Assembly: GCA_949358305.1 (NCBI GenBank)
Contig: OX442318.1
Span: 1,164,501 to 1,228,500, forward strand
Length of the DNA: 64,000 bases
Source of the DNA: Strigamia acuminata
Lineage: Eukaryota > Arthropoda > Chilopoda > Geophilomorpha > Linotaeniidae
Reading direction: 5' to 3'
In this document: piece by piece, positions 45,605 to 58,200 of the stretch
Layout of the letters: every line of letters starts with the position of its first letter
How positions within the stretch are numbered: position 1 is the first letter of the stretch
Made by a program: the position numbers and the translations under genes
Notes under the pieces: model-generated
Databases searched by the model: none
What the model saw: only the letters and a program-made list of their open reading frames with translations
Told to the model about the DNA's origin: nothing

Positions 45605-46680
45605 TGCATACTAAGCTTATTTAAACCATCTTCAGCCCATACTGTGTTTTGCTTAAGAAAAAGTGTTATTTTTTCTTCCTCTCTAAATGGTTTTGTGAGA
45701 GCAATGTGCACAAACATTTCACGAATTGTAAACTAAAATATTTCAAAAAAAAATGATTGAAACAGTTCAGTTCTAATTGAAAACATGCATTCTAATTATT
45801 GTTACGGTTAAAAAATTATTGATAATTCTAATCAAATAAATTGTGTGTGACAATGTACTTTTAATTTTTAAACTGACTTTAGCTCGTACTCGCTTCTTTT
45901 AGTCAAGTAAATGAGTTGAAATGTATTCCTTCTGTTCTAAATAGATTTGTGAGTAATATGCACATCAATTTAACCCAACATTTCGCATCAATGTAAACAA
46001 AATAATTTAAATTTTTGAAATTATGCATTCAAATTATTGATGTGTTAAAATTATTGATGTTTCCTAATGCACAGAAAATTCTATTTGTGGTAATGCACTT
46101 ACAAAACACTCAATTAATTTACGAGATATCGTTGGCAAAAAAAGAATGTATAGCACGTTAAACACATTGGCGTTTCTAAATAGCACAACCATATTGTTGC
46201 AAATAATTAAAAACCAGCGTTGTATTGCTGATTTAATAATCTCGTGTTTAAAACTACTTATTCCCCACACTTGTTTTTCTCAAGCAAATTTATTCAAATT
46301 AATTCCTTCTTCTCGAAATGTATTTTAAATTTGACACTAACATAAAGTAATAAATTAAAAGAATACTTGTAAATTGGTAGATAAACACTTTATTCCTTGC
46401 TGATAACATGTCATTCAAACTTCAAATTATTTTTATGTATAATTATCACTTAAGTTTAAAAATCATTAACGTTTGTAATGCACACAAATTCTGTATGTAG
46501 TAATTAATTCACGAATAAAAATTTAATGATCTAAAATTCATTATAATATTCTAAGAAATATTGATTACACAAGCCCAGAGAGGAAAACACACTGGACCAT
46601 TTCAACTCAGAAATCAATCAACATAAGTTGGAATTAAACGTGAGATCTGGCATAAGCTCAGACGTTGTGATGATTATAAA
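45605..46680. repeat. About 1.05-kb direct duplication (first copy)
   Basis: Strongly similar along its length to 49490-50530 (e.g. 'caagaaaaagtgttatt' and 'taatgcacagaaaattc'). The copies bracket the long LTR at 46906-48397. No gene was seen in either. Confidence 0.85.
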
Positions 46681-46905
46681 CCCGTAATTATCAATGTTCA
46701 CAATAGATGGCGCTGTTTAATAAACGCGGCAAATTCAAACGCGAGAAGTTTAAGAGTTGTGTTAAATCATTACTTTTAAGAATATAAGAATAAAATATAA
46801 CTATTTTATTCTACATAATTAAGTATACATTACTTAAGCATATTGATTCTATCGAATCAATGCTCTGCTTCACTTACCTGACGAAGGGGCCCCACTGGGC
46901 CCATC

Positions 46906-48397
46906 TGGACATAGTCTTATATTAGGTCCGGACTAGTGACCCACGAATCCGTTGATTCAGACACCCGATTGGCTGTCGCCAATCTGATTGTTCTACAGAC
47001 TATATAGACTCTGGTTTTCCAACCAGTATCCCCCCTGGCTTGATTCTGAATATGTTTATATTGTCTGTAGTTGATATGTTGTTATCGTTTGATCTCACTC
47101 TCTCTATCGACACATCAGGCCTCCTCAGCTCTCCACACTTACTTGTTAGTATTCTTACTATGTTGTTATTGTTGTTGTAGGGCTATTTCGGGAAGGCTAA
47201 CTCCGGTAATAGACATGCGTCCGCATGAAATGGCCCCGTAACGTTAGCTTGCTGTTCTACGGGACAGTTAGAGTTCGTACGATGGCTTAATATAACGGTC
47301 ATATACAGTAAGACCTTGCTAGATGAAAGTAGGTCCCTCAGCTAACTGGCCTCAGTCCGCTGCAGGATGGTTGTTGTAAACAGCCTTCTCAGGTTCCCGT
47401 CTTTCTGTGATTGGTCCTTCCGCACGTTAAAAGTCGGTAAAGACCTAATGCACAGATAACACGCCGGGTTGGTAGCCCGTGAGTAATATCTTCAAGATGT
47501 TGCGATAAATAACTACCTGGATAATGGTAATCCAACAACAGTGGCTGATTAATATTTTACCCGGTGCTCGATCAAGGGATCCCGCCATCGTAAGGCATGC
47601 TGGCGGATGGAGGAGTCAAATCCTCCCGCGATGGTTCTCTCAACCGTCGTGACGGTCCCCGCCCCATTGTACACTCCGGGTTAGTAACCCGTGAACGGTA
47701 TACAAAATACCGTGCTAAACAAATTACTCGGGCATTGGTAATCCTGTATTGGCAATAACTTTTATACCGATAAGTCCATAGAAATGTTTACCTGGTGGTT
47801 GGTACCACCGATAGCGATTTAAAGCACACAATTAAATACTCGGCGCCTGATCACGAGATCTTGACGTCGTAAGGCATGCTGGCGGATGGAGTCTCAACAA
47901 CTCCCGCGACGTTCTCTCAATTGTCGTGACGGTCCCCGCCCAATTAATATTTATATAACAATTCATTTGTTATATTTCATTAATCACTTTACTTTTATTC
48001 ATTTGAAACATGGAATATTCTGCCGAATATTCCGTTTAATGCGAAGGACTCTTCGCATAAATTAGACAATCGAGCTGCGGACCAAATACGTCTCCGTAGC
48101 GTTATTTGTGACGATGCCGCAAGTCAGCCGTATCCCTCTGGCTTCGCCCGGATCCTCAACCAGTTGATGCCGCCCGTTTACACCCGCCAAGAACCCCAAC
48201 TTATGTTATTATGATTAATAAATGTTATATCACACTGAAACTGTAAGTTATTTCTCTCACTTCACGTATTCACATTTCACAAGACTTCCGTAGCTTATCT
48301 CGGTTAGGTTGTTGCTAGACTTAGCAACGTCTTGTATAAACCGAATTATCTATCTCAAATTGGCTATTAAAATTAGCCTAAAAGTAGAATCGTCACA
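46906..48397 (+). mobile_element. Long LTR, second copy, with downstream primer-site-like sequence
   Basis: 1492 bp, TGGACATAG...CGTCACA, with a TATA box near 47001. It is longer than the 26.6-kb copy because it contains an internal duplication: 'cgtaaggcatgctggcggat' occurs twice (about 47588 and 47869). After it, TGGAGGTCTACCGAGAT (48400-48416) looks like a primer site, so this is a 5' LTR plus leader of a truncated element. 48417-48840 has no ORF. Confidence 0.7.
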
Positions 48398-48987
48398 AGT
48401 GGAGGTCTACCGAGATAGGCTGCAAAATTCGAACGAATTTTTGGATTGTGTATTGTGTTTATGAGAATTCGGAAATGTGCTTACGGTAATAAAATTTCAA
48501 ATGAAATTTTGTGCGATAGAGTCTGTGTTTGTCTAATATTTTATTATATTTAAAGCTCCCGCGTTTAATAATAAGTGTGCTTCACTTTTTCCAGTTTTCC
48601 GCCGTGGAAATTATATGTTTTAACAAAACTAATAATTTTCCACCGCGTGGTCAGGCCTAATGGCCGAACCCCGAGAATTGGAAAATCTTGCCCGAACTTG
48701 TTGAAGTCGGCTCCGCCTGGGTAACGTCGCTTTGTCGTCGACAATCTGATAAACCACGCGGTTGGGCCTAATTTTGAAAAGTTCAAACTCGACCGAAATT
48801 CTTAAAAGAATTTTGTCGATTTAACAGTTGTTTTATTTCAGGATGTTTTAGATATATATACATTTTTACTTGAGACTTCAAGTTAAACCTAAATTTATTT
48901 GTATAAATAAATTGAAAAGAAAATTGACTTTTTCGAAGGAATTAAAATTTATATTTTATTTCAAATTGGTTTATCTTGTTTACAGAC

Positions 48988-49213
48988 CTTAAGAAAATCG
49001 CAATTGAAAAAGTAGTTTTGAAAAGAAAAAGTCATAAAAAAATTTAGTTTTCTACTCATATCTCTGCAACGGTGCCAGATATGCAAATTCCAACCAGGGG
49101 AATCGATTTTTTGGGTCATTTTACATCTAATCAGCAAATTTTTGGCACTTTTCCAAATTTTGGCCATGTTATTCTTGGACTTGTGTCTACTTTTTCAATT
49201 GCAATTTTCTTAA
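48988..49213. repeat. Inverted repeat (27-28 bp arms), dispersed-element fragment
   Basis: 48988-49015 and 49187-49213 are inverse. The following 49310-49490, ending 'ttttgttccaccctgtatac', is similar to about 61860-62010 ('ttttgactcaccatgtata'), marking a dispersed element. Confidence 0.6.
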
Positions 49214-49489
49214 AATCTTTTAGTACAAAAGATTTGAGAATTAGTCATTTTTAGACTAAACAAATGATGGTCTCCAAGTTTACAATTGGAAATTTTGGTC
49301 TATCTCTAACGGTTTCCGAGATAATTTTCAAATGACCTTGAAGGAACGTCCCAAGGTCAATTTTCGGGTCACCAAAAGATTGCCCCACCCAATTTTAATA
49401 CTTTCCCACCATTGAATTAGATGCATTCTTACCACTTTCAGAAATATTTAGTAGGGAACCAGACTTTTGTTCCACCCTGTATACTATTT

Positions 49490-50530
49490 CAACCATTTTT
49501 AGCACATACTGTGTTTTGCTCAAGAAAAAGTGTTATTGTTTCTTCATCTCTAAATGGTTTTGTGTGAGCAATGTGCACATACATTTCACCCATTGTAAAC
49601 TAAAATATTATAAAAAAAATGATTGAAACAGTTCAGTTCTTATTGAAAACATGCATTGTAATTATTGTTACGATTAAAAAATTATTGATAATTCTAATCA
49701 AATAAATTGTGTGTGACAATGGACTTTTAATATTTAAACTGACTTTAGCTCGCACTTGCTTCTTTTTGTCAAGAAAACGAGTTTAAATGTATTCCTTCTG
49801 TTCTAAATAGATTTGTGAGTAATATGCACATCAATTTAATCCAACATTTCGCATCAATGTAAACAAAATAATTTAAATTTTTCAAATTATGCATTCAAAT
49901 TATTCATATGTTAAAATTATTGATGTTTCCTAATGCACAGAAAATTCTATTTGTGGTAATGCACTTACAAAACACTCAATTAATTTACGAGAAATCGTTG
50001 GAAAAAAATGTATGGCACATTAAACACAATGGAGTTTCTAAATGGCACAATCATTGTTGCAAATAATTAACAACCAGCGTTGTATTGCTTATTTAATAAT
50101 CTCATTTTTAAAACTACTTACAGTATTCCCCACACTTGTCTTTCTCCAGCAAATTTATTCAAATTAATTCCTTCTTCTCGAAATGTATTTAAATTTGACA
50201 CTAACATAAACTAATAAATTAAAAGAATACTTGTAAATTGGTAGATACACACTTTAATCCTTGCTGGAAACATGTGAATCAAACTTCAAATTATTTTTAT
50301 GTATAATTATCACTTAAGTTTAAAAAATCATTGACGTTTGTAATGCACACAAATTCTGTACGTAGTAATTAATTCACGAATAAAAATTTAATGATCTAAA
50401 ATTCATTATCATATTCTAAATATTGATTACACAAGCTCACAGAGGAAAACACACTGGACCATTTCAACTCAGAAATCAATCTACACAAGTTGGAATTAAA
50501 CGTGAGATCTGGCATAAGCTCAGACGTCTA
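49490..50530. repeat. About 1.05-kb direct duplication (second copy)
   Basis: Partner of 45605-46680. It is followed at once by a channel exon 6' relic. Confidence 0.85.
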
Positions 50531-50581
50531 AGGCGTAAGTATTAACATCCGTCATAAAAATGATGAAAGCGGCCTTTTTAG

Positions 50582-50657
50582 TTGCCAAAATCAGATGGAT
50601 TATTGGTATTTGGACCGGTCTCTCAATATTTGCTCTTGTTGAACAACTACATCTGAT
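50582..50657 (+). pseudogene. DEG/ENaC exon 6' relic (TM2 only)
   Basis: Encodes IIGIWTGLSIFALVEQLHL in one frame, matching the last TM2 of copy C. The preceding CQIGS part is out of frame, and the remainder of the exon is missing. The 3' flank resembles those at 16.2 and 44.8 kb. Confidence 0.7.
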
Positions 50658-51913
50658 TGCAATTCAACCCTATTTGTTCAATCCGTGTTTACGAAAATAT
50701 AAACGCACCACTCACTACGTCGTTTTAGTCATTTCCCACTTCCGATTCTAACTCGTATTCACCACATCGAATACATTTTTGTACACATAAAAATGATCTA
50801 GTTTTTTTTCACTGCAAACACACACTTCTTCCATACAAATTCGAAATGTTACTAAACTTGAACCCACACTCGCCTGTTTTTGTCTAGGAAATGAGTTCAA
50901 ATTCATTCCTTTAACTCTAAATGGTTTTGTAAGAGTAATGTGCACATAAATGTACGGTAATGACCTCACAACTCTGGATTAATTCACAAATAAGAATTTA
51001 ATATTAATAATTTAATTTAATTTAATATTATTCATCCATGTAGAAAAAACACTAGGTGCATGTAGTGAACAATTACACAAAAATTAATTACCACAAAATA
51101 TTATAACATGAATCAATCAAATTCATCCGAGTTATTTCGAATTAAAAAAATTACAAAATCCAATTTCCCGTAAAAATTCCAGAATTCTCCCCGATCCGAG
51201 ACTTTGCCATTGAATTAGCACACACGACCATCGCGGCAATAGCACTCGAATTAAGTGAAGGTAAAAAATTTCACATAAAATCACACGGGACTGAACTTAA
51301 ACACTAAATATGAGACACAAGTGAATTTTAAGCGAGTAGTTTCCCTACCTTCGCGGTTGAGACATCGCCAGCCAGTTACGATCGGTTTTTTTCAAATCTT
51401 AAATGAGAAAAATCAATCAAATTAACGGCTACCGGTAATAATCGTCGCAAATGAAAAACAAAAAGCGTAACGTACTTCCCCGCCGCCGCCATTGTTCAAA
51501 GTACTGCGCAAGCGCAACGCGTCCGTCTGGGCATCCAAACACCACACTACTCTCGCCCCGATTAATTGAAGAAATCCCTATAGGACGGTACGTAGCTTTT
51601 AATCTAAAAGTATTCGTACGCTCATGCGAAAAAAAAAACTTTGCCTTTCGTGTCAGTTTTCTCATCAGAGGTGTGACAATAAAAATCTATTGTAAGGAAT
51701 TCAGAATGCCCACGATGGGAAACAATTCCCATCAAGAGATGGCGCTGAAACACGATGGGAAAAAACAACACACCTACTACTCCCAGCTCCACTCCATCCG
51801 GGATGGATAGTAGTTCTTACTTCAGGATCCTTCATTCAGGAAGTGGCTTTGAAAATTCAAATATTTAGTGTATTAAAAAATTTCATTCTAATTTTAACAA
51901 ATACAGAGAACGC
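50658..51913. other. Non-coding, recurring promoter-like block
   Basis: 51353-51560 is a diverged copy of 29411-29700/34440-34750 and includes 'ccgccgccgccattgtt'. No channel exon E1 follows within 5 kb, so it may be an orphan 5' flank. Confidence 0.4.
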
Positions 51914-51988
51914 CAGAAAAATATATACACAAATAAATGTGTACACATAACCCATATTCTCTCTGTAAGCGTGTACAGGTTTCGTGTA
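51914..51988. repeat. Short foldback related to 28.77-28.85 kb
   Basis: Arms 'agaaaaatatatacac' and 'gtgtatacatttttct'. The inner 'ctctctgtaagc(g/t)tgtacagg' is shared with about 28808-28830. Confidence 0.65.
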
Positions 51989-52120
51989 TACATTTTTCTG
52001 ACGCACTACGTATTGCTCAAAACCTCCATGATGTTGGCTTCACTGTACAACACCGCGGTATTCTTCTCGACTAAGGCCACGTTGCTTGAATAGAACTCCA
52101 GTTTTTACACTTTATCCAAT

Positions 52121-52699
52121 CATTTACCATGTTTACATGGTCACAGTTTTCCAGATAAGTGAATATTCGGATTTTATTTATCTGGATAACCGTTTGCGTT
52201 TACATGACGTTAGTTTTCTGGTAAACTTGACGTCATACGAGAATTACCCATACTGCCCTTTGATTATCTGGAACAACAAAATGGCTGTTAAACCATTTCA
52301 CTCAAACAAATGAAATGGTGGTTAGGAAAGAGGTTTTTGCTTGAATCTTTGCAATGGTGCCTAATATGCAAATTCTGATCCCAAAAATGGTGGTTTTAGC
52401 TGATTTCACATTGATTTCGGTACCAAATGTCGTTGGTACGTAGGCCTAACGTATTTTTACTACAACGATCCGACGATATCTCGATCCAAGTTTTTCAATT
52501 TTTGCATGCACGGATGTTTACATGCAGTTTTCAATGCGCAAAACGCCCAAAATCTAGATTGTACAACTGGAATTTAGTTTTCCAGATAAGTCTGTCTTTT
52601 TTAGAAAACTGATTTGTTTACATGATCAGTTTTCCAGAAAAGTAAAATTCGCATTTTAACTTATCCAGATAACTGGGTACATGTAAACGTGGTAAATGT
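52121..52699. mobile_element. MITE-like element with about 40-bp imperfect TIRs
   Basis: 'catttaccatgtttacatgg' at the left and its imperfect inverse near 52660-52699. Subterminal 'ttttccagataagt' motifs repeat on both strands. Confidence 0.65.
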
Positions 52700-52912
52700 T
52701 GACTGCTCTAACACCATTTTCCTCATTAATTCCTAACAGTCCCAGCACCTCCGATGTATCCCTTTCTAGTAACGGTATATTACCATCAGGTACTACAACG
52801 AATCTTGCAGTTTTCCGTTTTCTTCCAACTTGAATCTTCGTTTCAAATGCCCCGCTAACTTTAAGCGGTTTTGCAATTCCATAAGCAAACAATCTAGTCG
52901 TTGTTGGTTTTG
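52697..52912 (-). pseudogene. Ty3/gypsy pol fragment (protease-RT junction)
   Basis: The minus strand encodes FAYGIAKPLKVSGAFETKIQ and then FVVVPDGNIPLLERDTSEVLG. This resembles the stretch after the aspartic protease in gypsy Pol, where 'LLGRDTAE' is typical. About 65 codons, truncated on both sides. It is distinct from the Mag-like element. Confidence 0.6.
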
Positions 52913-53276
52913 ATTTTTTTAATTTTTAATTTTTTAATTTTTATAATTTTTCAAATTCTGCCAACATTTTCAGAAGTTGACCCACATATCGCAATTGCTG
53001 GCAATGTTCCAAGCATCAAAGTCGTAAACTGCGCAATCAACATTAATATTTTATGACCAGAATTTTCCTTTCCCATAAACAAAGTTTATATTTGAGAAAA
53101 TACTGCGATCAATTTTTAATTAAGGTTGCCTTAGCTATCTCGATCCACTAATTCTGTAGCAGAACACTCAAGAAGAAAAAATTCACATCAATATTACTTT
53201 CATTGTGCTTTTCCTCAGGAATTTTGTGCTCAAGTAATTTTAATTCAAAAATCTTCTTTTTCCATCAAACATTAGG

Positions 53277-53829
53277 TGCATTCAATATCAATAAGGAGAA
53301 GTGACTTCTCCTTAAGTTGAAAAAATAAGTCATTTTAAAGAAGTGACTTATGTTTGAACGCGCTTATTATTTTACTTAAGTGTTTGACTTCTGTCAAGAA
53401 GCATGCGGCCGCAGCAATGTCAGTCTCGCATTCGTAAAAAAAAATATGTGCTCTAAAATTCTAAAAACCACATGCATCTCTTTTTTTTGTGTTAATTAGA
53501 AGTTCATGTGGTTTTTAGAATTTTAGAGCACATATTTATTTTGTTTTAGGCAAAAAAAATCCTTTCGGCAATGAGCGAATTAGATCGGAAAAGATGGCGG
53601 CCAAAAATTTCCAAAACGAGGCGAAACCAGGCGATATGCGCATGCGCATCATTATTTAAGTCACTTATTGTTAGAATAAGTAACTATTTTTTCACTTCTC
53701 CTTCTTTCACTTATTTGACTTCTTTCAAAATGACTTATCAGAGATATGACACAAAAGTCGTCATATCCGGTTGTGAGAAGTCAAATAAGTGAAAGAAGTC
53801 ACTTCTCCTTATTGAGATTGAATGCAGCT
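53277..53829. mobile_element. About 550-bp MITE containing a perfect 33-bp hairpin
   Basis: The ends 'gcattcaatatcaataagga' and near-perfect inverse have many 'aagtgactt/aagtcactt' motifs. Inside, 53442-53474 and 53515-53547 are exact inverse copies, possibly a smaller foldback inserted in it. Confidence 0.8.
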
Positions 53830-53904
53830 ATTGTGTTTGAAAGTAAAAATACGAATTTTACTTCACTTCTGTGTATTTCTTGGTGTTGTATTATTTTATT
53901 TGCC

Positions 53905-53960
53905 TTTGGAATGGTCTCTTAATATTTGCTCCGGTTTAACGCTGTATTTCAATTAATAAA
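53905..53960 (+). pseudogene. Possible exon 6' TM2 relic
   Basis: 'tggaatggtctcttaatatttgctc' aligns by eye with the TM2 part of exon 6', but the frame is broken. Weak. Confidence 0.35.
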
Positions 53961-54229
53961 AATAGTATACTAAGCAAAAAATATGAAATAAAACCTTTAT
54001 GCCTATATATTTGTTAAATTTGTATTTTAGAAAAAATGTAACAGCACTGACTGGTAGACTCTCACCACAAGAAATTATTCAGTTTTACAAGTTAGTGATG
54101 ATGAAAAGTTACATGATATTGTTAGCAATACAGAGTATGAGGCATCATGCAGCTTACATGTTTTCCCCTTACAACGGTTGGCCAGTTTACTGAACAATAA
54201 AGGATTTCACTTCTGTTAGTGGAGTGAAA

Positions 54230-54735
54230 CACTAGGTGCGTTCAATCTGCTAGAAGAAAGTCACTTAAGTGACTTAACTGCCTTTCAGAGGGCGGAAGTG
54301 ACGATAATTACGTCACATTTTGACCAAGTAAAGTCACTTATGTGCGTGCGCATGCGCATTGCACATTTAACAAAGCTACAGTGGCAGCCATTTTGTTCTC
54401 GATGAACACGGTAAATTTACGTGTGGCACACGGTAAAAATCACACGTGTGGCACACAGTAAATTTACGTGTGGCACACGGTAGATTTACGTGCGGCACAC
54501 AGTAAATTCACACGTGTGGCACACGGTAAATTCACACGTGTGGCACACGGTAAATTCACGTGTGGCACACGGTAAATTCACGTGTGGCACACGATAAATT
54601 CACGTGTGGCACACGGTAAATTCACGTGTGGCACACGGTAAATGGAAATGGAAGTCTGGTGGTAAGTAAGTGCATTCAATGAAAAGTGACTTTGAGGAAA
54701 GGAAGGAAAGTGAAAGTCACTTCTTCTAACCAAAC
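54230..54735. repeat. MITE relative with a CACGTGTG minisatellite
   Basis: The ends share 'gtgcgttcaat...aaagtcactt' motifs with 53277-53829. 54407-54645 is a tandem array of about 22-25 bases ('acacggtaaattcacgtgtg' plus 'gc'), about ten units, with repeated CACGTG palindromes. Confidence 0.75.
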
Positions 54736-55041
54736 CTGAGTTTGGGTTCGATCCCTTTCTTTTGATGATAAACCTTGGACAATTATATCACAGAAAACCC
54801 AGATGGAGGCAGGTGGCGGATGTTACTGCCACAATAGGAACAGTATCTTCATCAGACGAGGATGAGAAAAGCAACTGGGTTGGATTCCCAGCAGGTCACA
54901 ACTGTGTTGTAATGGGAACAAGTGATCAACAAGGTGAGCCGTTCCTATCTGGAATTAGTTTAATTTCTAATTTCAAATCTAAAGCAAAGTAATTTTAATC
55001 ACAAAACCACCTGAAAAATAACACAAACACACTCATTCTGA

Positions 55042-56046
55042 CAAGGGAACCACATGAATAAGTCATTTTAGATTTTGGCCAAATTTTGGCCAAATGATGT
55101 CTAAAGTGAGCTTAATAATTGCCTACATTTTTAAATCTCCATGGTCAGCTGATTAACCATGGTAATTATCCCAAATCTGTACTCTTTTTGGGCTCTAGTA
55201 GACATTTTGAGTGAAAAGACTGTGTGTAGGGATATGGTAAACAACTGGTTGCTGAGCAACAACTCCAGGAAAATAGTTCTGGAGCACTAATCCAGAACTA
55301 TTTTTTCTGGAGTTGTTTTCTGGTCACATGGTCACATCCAGGAATTTTATGACTGTCTTCATGAAGACAATAATAGTTTGTAGTTGTGGTCCAGTGGTTA
55401 AGACAATGGACTAGGAATCTTTCCACACAGGTTCAAATCCTGGTGTGTGTGTGTGAAAATTTTTACTTTTATTTTTTAATTTTTTTAGCAGTAATTTTAA
55501 AGTTTGTAATTTTATGTTTGTTTTTAGAAAACTTTAATTAATTAATTTAATTTTTTAACAAACATAAAATTACAAACATTAAAATTACTGCTAAAAAAAT
55601 TAAAAAATAAAAGTAAAAATTTTCACACACCCACCAGGATTTGAACCTGTGTGGAAAGATTCCTAGTCCATTGTCTTAACCACTGGACCACAACTACAAA
55701 CTATTATTGTCTTCATGAAGACAGTCATAAAATTCCTGGATGTGACCATGTGACCAGAAAACAACTCCAAAAAAAATAGTTCTGGATTAGTGCTCCAGAA
55801 CTATTTTCCTGGAGTTGTTGCTCAGCAACCAGTTGTTTACCATATCCCTACACACAGCCTTTTCACTCAAAATGTCTACTAGAGCCCAAAAAGAGTACAG
55901 ATTTGGGATAATTACCATGGTTAATCAGCTGACCATGGAGATTTAAAAATGTAGGCAATTATTAAGCTCACTTTAGACATCATTTGGCCAAAATTTGGCC
56001 AAAATTTGGCCAAAATCTAAAATGACTTATTCATGTGGTTCCCTTG
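55042..56046. mobile_element. 1005-bp near-perfect palindrome with a tRNA-like unit in each arm
   Basis: Same architecture as 40543-41567: termini CAAGGGAACCACATG and inverse, centre near 55545, tRNA-like blocks at 55380-55454 and inverted at 55624-55697 with the GGTTCAAATCC B box. The core (tRNA block plus 'ttaaagtttgtaattttat'-like centre) is shared with the first palindrome. The outer 300 or so bases are not. Flanks are TGA and TAA, a possible 3-bp duplication with one change. Confidence 0.9.
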
Positions 56047-56641
56047 TAAGTGGTGGCTATTTCAACTGTGACCACGATTCTTATACTCCTAGAACACAAT
56101 TTAAACCCTACGTAAAGGAACATCATTGCATTCGTAGTAAATTTAGCACAGCTAAACATGTTTTTTCACTCCATGTTTTTATTCCCACATAAACAATAAC
56201 CAGATTAAATCATTATTGCGTCACTAGTATGCTACGCCATATGTCATCTAACATCAACACTACGTCTGTATATTGTCCATTCTATTCATTTAATTACTGT
56301 TAAACGCGTTTTACTGCATAATGCATTTAACATTAAGTGAAGAATAGAAATCGTAAGTGAATGTTTGTTAACTATGTTCGGTTCAGTGGCAGCCAGTAGC
56401 AACATTGATTCCCACCAGCACGTGAGAAAGACAACGTCAATAAGTCATTTAAACAAGTTGGCTATTAAAAGTAAGTGGTTTGCTAGTCAATTATTTTCTG
56501 TTTCAAATTACTCATCTAAAGGCAATTTTTATTACACCGTGTCTTGAAATAACGAATGCTCACCCTCGTCGACTTGTTATCGACTTGTTATCGACTTTCA
56601 ATTACAAATAACTATTTTTATAGAAATTCCATAAAGATGGT

Positions 56642-57077
56642 AAGCCAAGCTGCAGATACAACCATTCAATCGCAGGTAAGTGTTTTCAATACTACAATTC
56701 CTTACCCAAAATAATTTTTCACACATTTACAATTTAGATTGCCATTTATGGAAACGAGTAAGATACCTATTTGCATGACCACTGAAACGACCGAAGAAAC
56801 TGTTAAAATGTATTTGGAGGCTCAATTCAAGACATATCCTCGCAAAGACTGTAAATGCCCAGCACGCTGTGAACAAACAATATTCCTATCTCTAGTACAA
56901 CGGGAAATGAATCAAGACTTCCTCAGCAGAAATACATTCACGATTGACAGCAACATTCGAGAAATAATTGCAGAAGAGAAACAACTTTCCATCATCAAGT
57001 TGTTTTGTCAAATGGGATCAATTATTGGAATTTTTACGGGTCTCTCAATATTTGCACTCGTCGAATATTTCATATGA
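56642..57077 (+). pseudogene. DEG/ENaC copy D, final exon with relic of exon 5'
   Basis: 56642-56676 is a decayed tail of exon 5' (AKLQIQPFN, with stops before it). 56738-57077 is a complete exon 6': LPFMETSKIPICMTTETTEE, CKCPARCEQTIF, then TM2 FCQMGSIIGIFTGLSIFALV and a stop. GLS and the Glu after TM2 are kept. No upstream exons of this copy were found in order, so it is a gene fragment, though this exon itself is undamaged. A possible leader-like block with donor GTAAGTGG lies at about 56372-56470. Confidence 0.7.
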
Positions 57078-57224
57078 TTGCAAAGCAACGAAATAATTCG
57101 TAAAACAATTACTTTTTTTTCACTGTTTCAACTGAATCCTTCACCTAATACAAGTTCTTCCTTTTACCTAATTAATTGACCATTGTAAAATTATGACATA
57201 ATACAGTTTGGCCGCGCCACAATT

Positions 57225-57488
57225 TTTCAAAAATTTGCCACAATTTTTCAAAAATTTGCCACAATTTTTCAAAAATTTGCCACAATTTTTCAAAAATTTG
57301 CCACAATTTTTCAAAAATTTGCCACAATTTTTCAAAAATTTGCCACAATTTTTCAAAAATTTGCCACAATTTTTCAAAAATTTGCCACAATTTTTCAAAA
57401 ATTTGCCACAATTTTTCAAAAATTTGCCTCAATTTTTCAAAAATTTGCCACAATTTTTCAAAGATTTGCCACAATTTTTCAAAAATTT
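57225..57488. repeat. 21-bp minisatellite
   Basis: About 12-13 nearly identical units of 'gccacaatttttcaaaaattt'. The period is a multiple of three, so long false ORFs exist on both strands. Confidence 0.95.
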
Positions 57489-57539
57489 ATACTTGTAACA
57501 ATTTTCCAAATATTTCTCAAATTGTCACAATATATCGTA

Positions 57540-58200
57540 AATTATTCAAATATTTCTCAAATTTGTTACAATATATCGTAAATTATTCAAATATTTCTCA
57601 AATTTGTCACAATATATCATAAATTATTCAAATTTGTCACAATTTATCACAAATTATTCAAATTTGTCACAAATTATTCAAATTTGTCACAAATTATTCA
57701 AATTTGTCACAAATTATTCAAATTTGTCACAAATTATTCAAATTTGTCACAAATTATTCAAATTTGTCACAATTTATCACAAATTTGTCACAATTTACAC
57801 AAATTATTCAAATTTGTCACAAATTATTCAAATTTGTCACAAATTATTCAAATTTGTCACAAATTATTCAAATTTGTCACAAATTATTCAAATTTGTCAC
57901 AAATTATTCAAATTTGTCACAAATTATTCAAATTTGTCACAAATTATTCAAATTTGTCACAATTTATCACAAATTTGTCACAATTTACACAAATTATTCA
58001 AATTTGTCACAATTTATCACAAATTTGTCACAATTTATCACAAATTATTCAAATTTGTCGCAATTTATCATAAATTATTCAAATTTGTCCCAATTTATCA
58101 TGAATTATTCAAATTGGACACAATTTATCATAAATTATTCAAATTGGTCACAAATTTCAATGATTTCTCAAACTGGTCACAAATTTCAATGATTTCTCAA
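57540..58200. repeat. 20-bp minisatellite with higher-order structure
   Basis: Unit 'caaattattcaaatttgtca', with shorter 'caatttatca' inserts recurring in blocks (57600-57800, 57950-58050). Units diverge towards 58200. Three overlapping false ORFs arise from it. Confidence 0.95.
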
